Shown here: piece after piece, positions 62,081-64,000 of the stretch | How positions within the stretch are numbered: the first letter of the stretch is position 1 | Layout: each line of letters begins with the position of its first letter | Assembly (NCBI GenBank): GCA_030407005.1 | Contig: JAUDYN010000006.1 | Span: 2,480,001-2,544,000, forward strand | Origin: Desarmillaria ectypa | Lineage: Eukaryota; Basidiomycota; Agaricomycetes; Agaricales; Physalacriaceae | Direction of reading: 5' to 3' | DNA: 64,000 bases | Position numbers and translations under genes: made by a program | Notes under the pieces: model-generated | Database searches by the model: none | Told to the model about the DNA's origin: nothing | The model's input: only the letters and a program-made list of their open reading frames with translations

Positions 62081-63394
62081 CTAATTAAGCTTAGAAAAGA
62101 AGTCGACGGTAACAGTCCAAAGCCGCTCTGCAAGATCGTCATCCTGCGCCACTTTGCTCGGATTGGCGATTCGCGCGGGGTTGTCCTCGAGATAGGCACC
62201 TTTGTATTTGTCCCGATTGTCTCTGACGTCCTTTCCCGCGGCCGCAAAGAAAGAGGTGTAGGAACCACGGTCAATATCGGTTACGACCGGTGCAACCAGC
62301 AGTTTCCACAGAGGAGCAAGGGGCCACTTGTGAGTAAAAGTGTCTACACTGCCAGGGTGAAGTGAGATGACAGTTATAGGTATCGGCGGCTCCGAGACGT
62401 CAAGTTGCTTTTGAAGAGACTTGGTCCAAAGAATGACCAGCAATTTAGAGTGGGCTGATTGGAGAGATAAGCTTGACATGCGAGTGCATGGCCAATGTGG
62501 ACGCACCATACCGCCAGAAGCTTGAGAACCACTTCCCGTCATATGATACATTCAAGTCTTGAATCATATCGCATTTAAATCCTGAAGGAGCCCATTTATG
62601 GGACATGGAAGCGACCTAAGAAAGTTCCTTCGTCAGATGAATGAAGCATCGAGCAAAAGTCGGCTTGCATTGATGATTCGGACGTCAGAGTTCGGCTCCT
62701 GCGAAGTCGAGGTGAGAAGAGGGAGTAACGTTTGCGTGAAGACGAAGGGACTAAGATAGCTGAAGAGGGTTTTAATCATATATTAACATATCGCGAAGTA
62801 GTCGTAAGACAAACTTGACGATGACAAGGCTTGAAATCCCTATCTAAGAGATTAAGCCAGAATTCGCGACCGCGACCACTTTGACGCACCATCCGGCCCA
62901 GCCTCATATGGTCCCAACATCCTGTCAAGGGTTGTCAGTCGTGTGAGAGCAATCCGGGGCTTTTACGCCTACACGCCGGCATTATTCACTGTTATGGATG
63001 TCAGGATTGATGGGCCAGCAAAGGTAGGGGAAAGGAAGGAAAGCCCACCCAGCACATCCAACCGTTTTTCCTTCTGCATGAATTCATCAGCAGATTGTCT
63101 TGCCAGTCGAGGGTCACTGAGGTTGAGCTTTAGCCATACGACCTCCCCATTTCCGGGTTCAAGAGACTCGGTCTTGAGCTTTTTTATAGCCTCCGCTGCC
63201 CGTGTCTCGTTTCTTGCTGCCAGATAGACCTTGGCACCAGCGCGGGCCAGATGACGGATAGTTCCATAGCCAATACCCGAGCTCGATGTAACCATTAGAA
63301 TCACTGACGAGGACCGTTCAGCGACCACTCACTTTCCACCAGTGACAATCACAACCCTGCCCTTTAGATCGACCATATCAAAGGTAGGCGACAT
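62081..63394 (-). CDS. short-chain dehydrogenase/reductase
   Basis: NAD(P)-dependent oxidoreductase of the SDR superfamily. ATG 63394 starts MSPTFDMVDLKGRVVIVTGG, spliced to NSGIGYGTIRHLARAGAKVY, giving the TGxxxGIG cofactor motif. RLDVLV joins NNAG and then MLGPYEAGPDG. FTQTLLPLLTSTSQEPNSDV and RIIN join VASMSHKWAPSGFK. RY joins AHSKLLVILWTKSL, giving the catalytic YxxxK as YAHSK (about 62450). The C-terminus VISLHPGSVDTFTHKW carries the PG motif, and the frame ends at TAG 62081-62083. The RIIN/VASM junction uses a GC-AG intron. The exon that should supply the NH-containing helix after AGPDG (62700-62870) could not be read cleanly, so an exon border there is unsettled. The substrate is unknown; it resembles the retinol-dehydrogenase-like SDRs common in fungi. 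Confidence 0.75.
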
Positions 63395-63835
63395 TGTAGT
63401 CGAGGTAAGTGATGGGAATTGCATGTGTGGATACATGTGCGTGGCCCGTTGTCAGTTGAGATCACTTTCACATAATTTCGTTGGTTCCTGAAAAGAAATT
63501 CGCCGATCAACGTAGTTCATATTGGGAAAATAACGAATATTGACGAATGTCTATCCTTTTGACTTTTAGGTACCCATCAACATATTATTGTGGTGGCGGG
63601 CCAGTATTGTTCTGCCACGGTGAGACGCGGTAGACAAACGATCACGTGGACAACGCGTTCCAACATAAACACGCAAATAAACTGCAACAAAGACAAACCT
63701 CAACAACCCTTATTCAGGGAGGCCGACTTTTCACCGCGGACCGCCAGCGACATCCCCCACCTCCTTCTTCACTCATTTTCCTCTGTCTATCTTTCCCACT
63801 TGCTTCAGCGTATGCTTGTATTTTAGAGATCATAA
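63395..63835. other. divergent promoter region
   Basis: About 440 bp between the SDR gene and the gene at the right edge. No coding sequence supported; it presumably carries both promoters. Confidence 0.4.
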
Positions 63836-64000
63836 ATGGCCTCAAATATTCCTGTGCGTCGTCTTCAAATCGCTCTTTTGTTGAGCGTCGCTAACCGTGT
63901 TTATCAGGTACGTAGGCCAGCGAGGACCGTGCGCACCGTCGTCAAAGATATAGAGAATGCCACCGCTGTCGCTTCTAGGATAGCGACGCGCTCAAAAACC
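63836..64000 (+). CDS. N-terminal fragment of an unidentified protein (runs off window)
   Basis: ATG 63836 opens a frame (MASNIPVRRLQIALLLSVAN) that stays open to the window end. Either the exon continues through VRRPARTVRTVVKDIENATA or an intron begins at GTACGT (63908), where a good donor follows TATCAG. The start is basic and moderately hydrophobic, compatible with a mitochondrial presequence or a signal anchor. Too short to identify. Confidence 0.4.
   Translation, partial: MASNIPVRRLQIALLLSVANRVYQVRRPARTVRTVVKDIENATAVASRIATRSKT

Overview
The window is nuclear DNA of a filamentous basidiomycete, most likely an Agaricomycete. Coding exons are cut by many short GT-AG introns of about 45-65 nt. 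Several encoded families are typical of mushroom-forming fungi: DUF6534-like membrane proteins, a conserved secreted protein of unknown function, a membrane reductase ending in the residues GTLWDF, a 4-helix/kinase-like protein, and a tandem family of unknown proteins. No ribosomal RNA gene, CRISPR array or bacterial-type operon was seen. All gene models were spliced by eye, so internal exon borders are provisional.

Layout. 0-2.6 kb: tRNA m5C methyltransferase (TRM4/NSUN2), running off the left edge. 4.4-5.0 kb: small Ser-rich unknown protein, distantly related to one at 27.5-28.0 kb. 7.9-9.2 kb: F-box/LRR-like protein. 9.8-11.4 kb: seven-helix receptor-like protein. 12.6-17.2 kb: RNA-dependent RNA polymerase of the RNAi pathway, apparently decayed and with a duplicated tail. 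17.3-20.1 kb: peroxisomal ABC half-transporter (ABCD/PXA). 20.3-21.0 kb: small secreted beta-trefoil-like protein. 22.8-26.6 kb: three head-to-tail copies of an uncharacterised family. 29.1-31.3 kb: a coiled-coil/low-complexity protein, then ATP synthase subunit k and an RRG7-like mitochondrial protein that diverge from one short promoter. 33.6-35.5 kb: cystathionine gamma-synthase. 35.7-36.9 kb: secreted unknown protein made of many small exons. 38.0-40.9 kb: 4-helix-bundle/kinase-like protein with a C-terminal membrane helix, followed by a broken kinase relic at 41.6-42.9 kb. 43.0-44.5 kb: Cys-rich probable zinc protein. 44.8-47.3 kb: acyl-CoA synthetase with an upstream ORF. 47.8-50.1 kb: membrane NAD(P)-reductase-like protein. 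50.3-51.0 kb: AT-rich fold-back repeat. 51.7-53.6 kb: DUF6534-like membrane protein. 55.0-58.3 kb: RING plus RRM protein. 58.7-60.4 kb: secreted serine beta-lactamase-like hydrolase with a frameshift. 62.1-63.4 kb: short-chain dehydrogenase. 63.8 kb to the end: the 5' end of another gene.

How the genes relate. There is no obvious biosynthetic cluster. Housekeeping genes (tRNA modification, methionine synthesis, fatty-acid activation and peroxisomal import, respiration) are interspersed with fast-evolving lineage-specific families. Several of the latter show stop codons, frameshifts or lost splice sites, so the accessory part looks like a zone of duplication and decay. The most notable items are the decayed RdRP with its repeated tail, the triplicated unknown family, the dispersed paralogue pair, the 4-helix/kinase-like protein, and the upstream-ORF/dual-start arrangement of the acyl-CoA synthetase.
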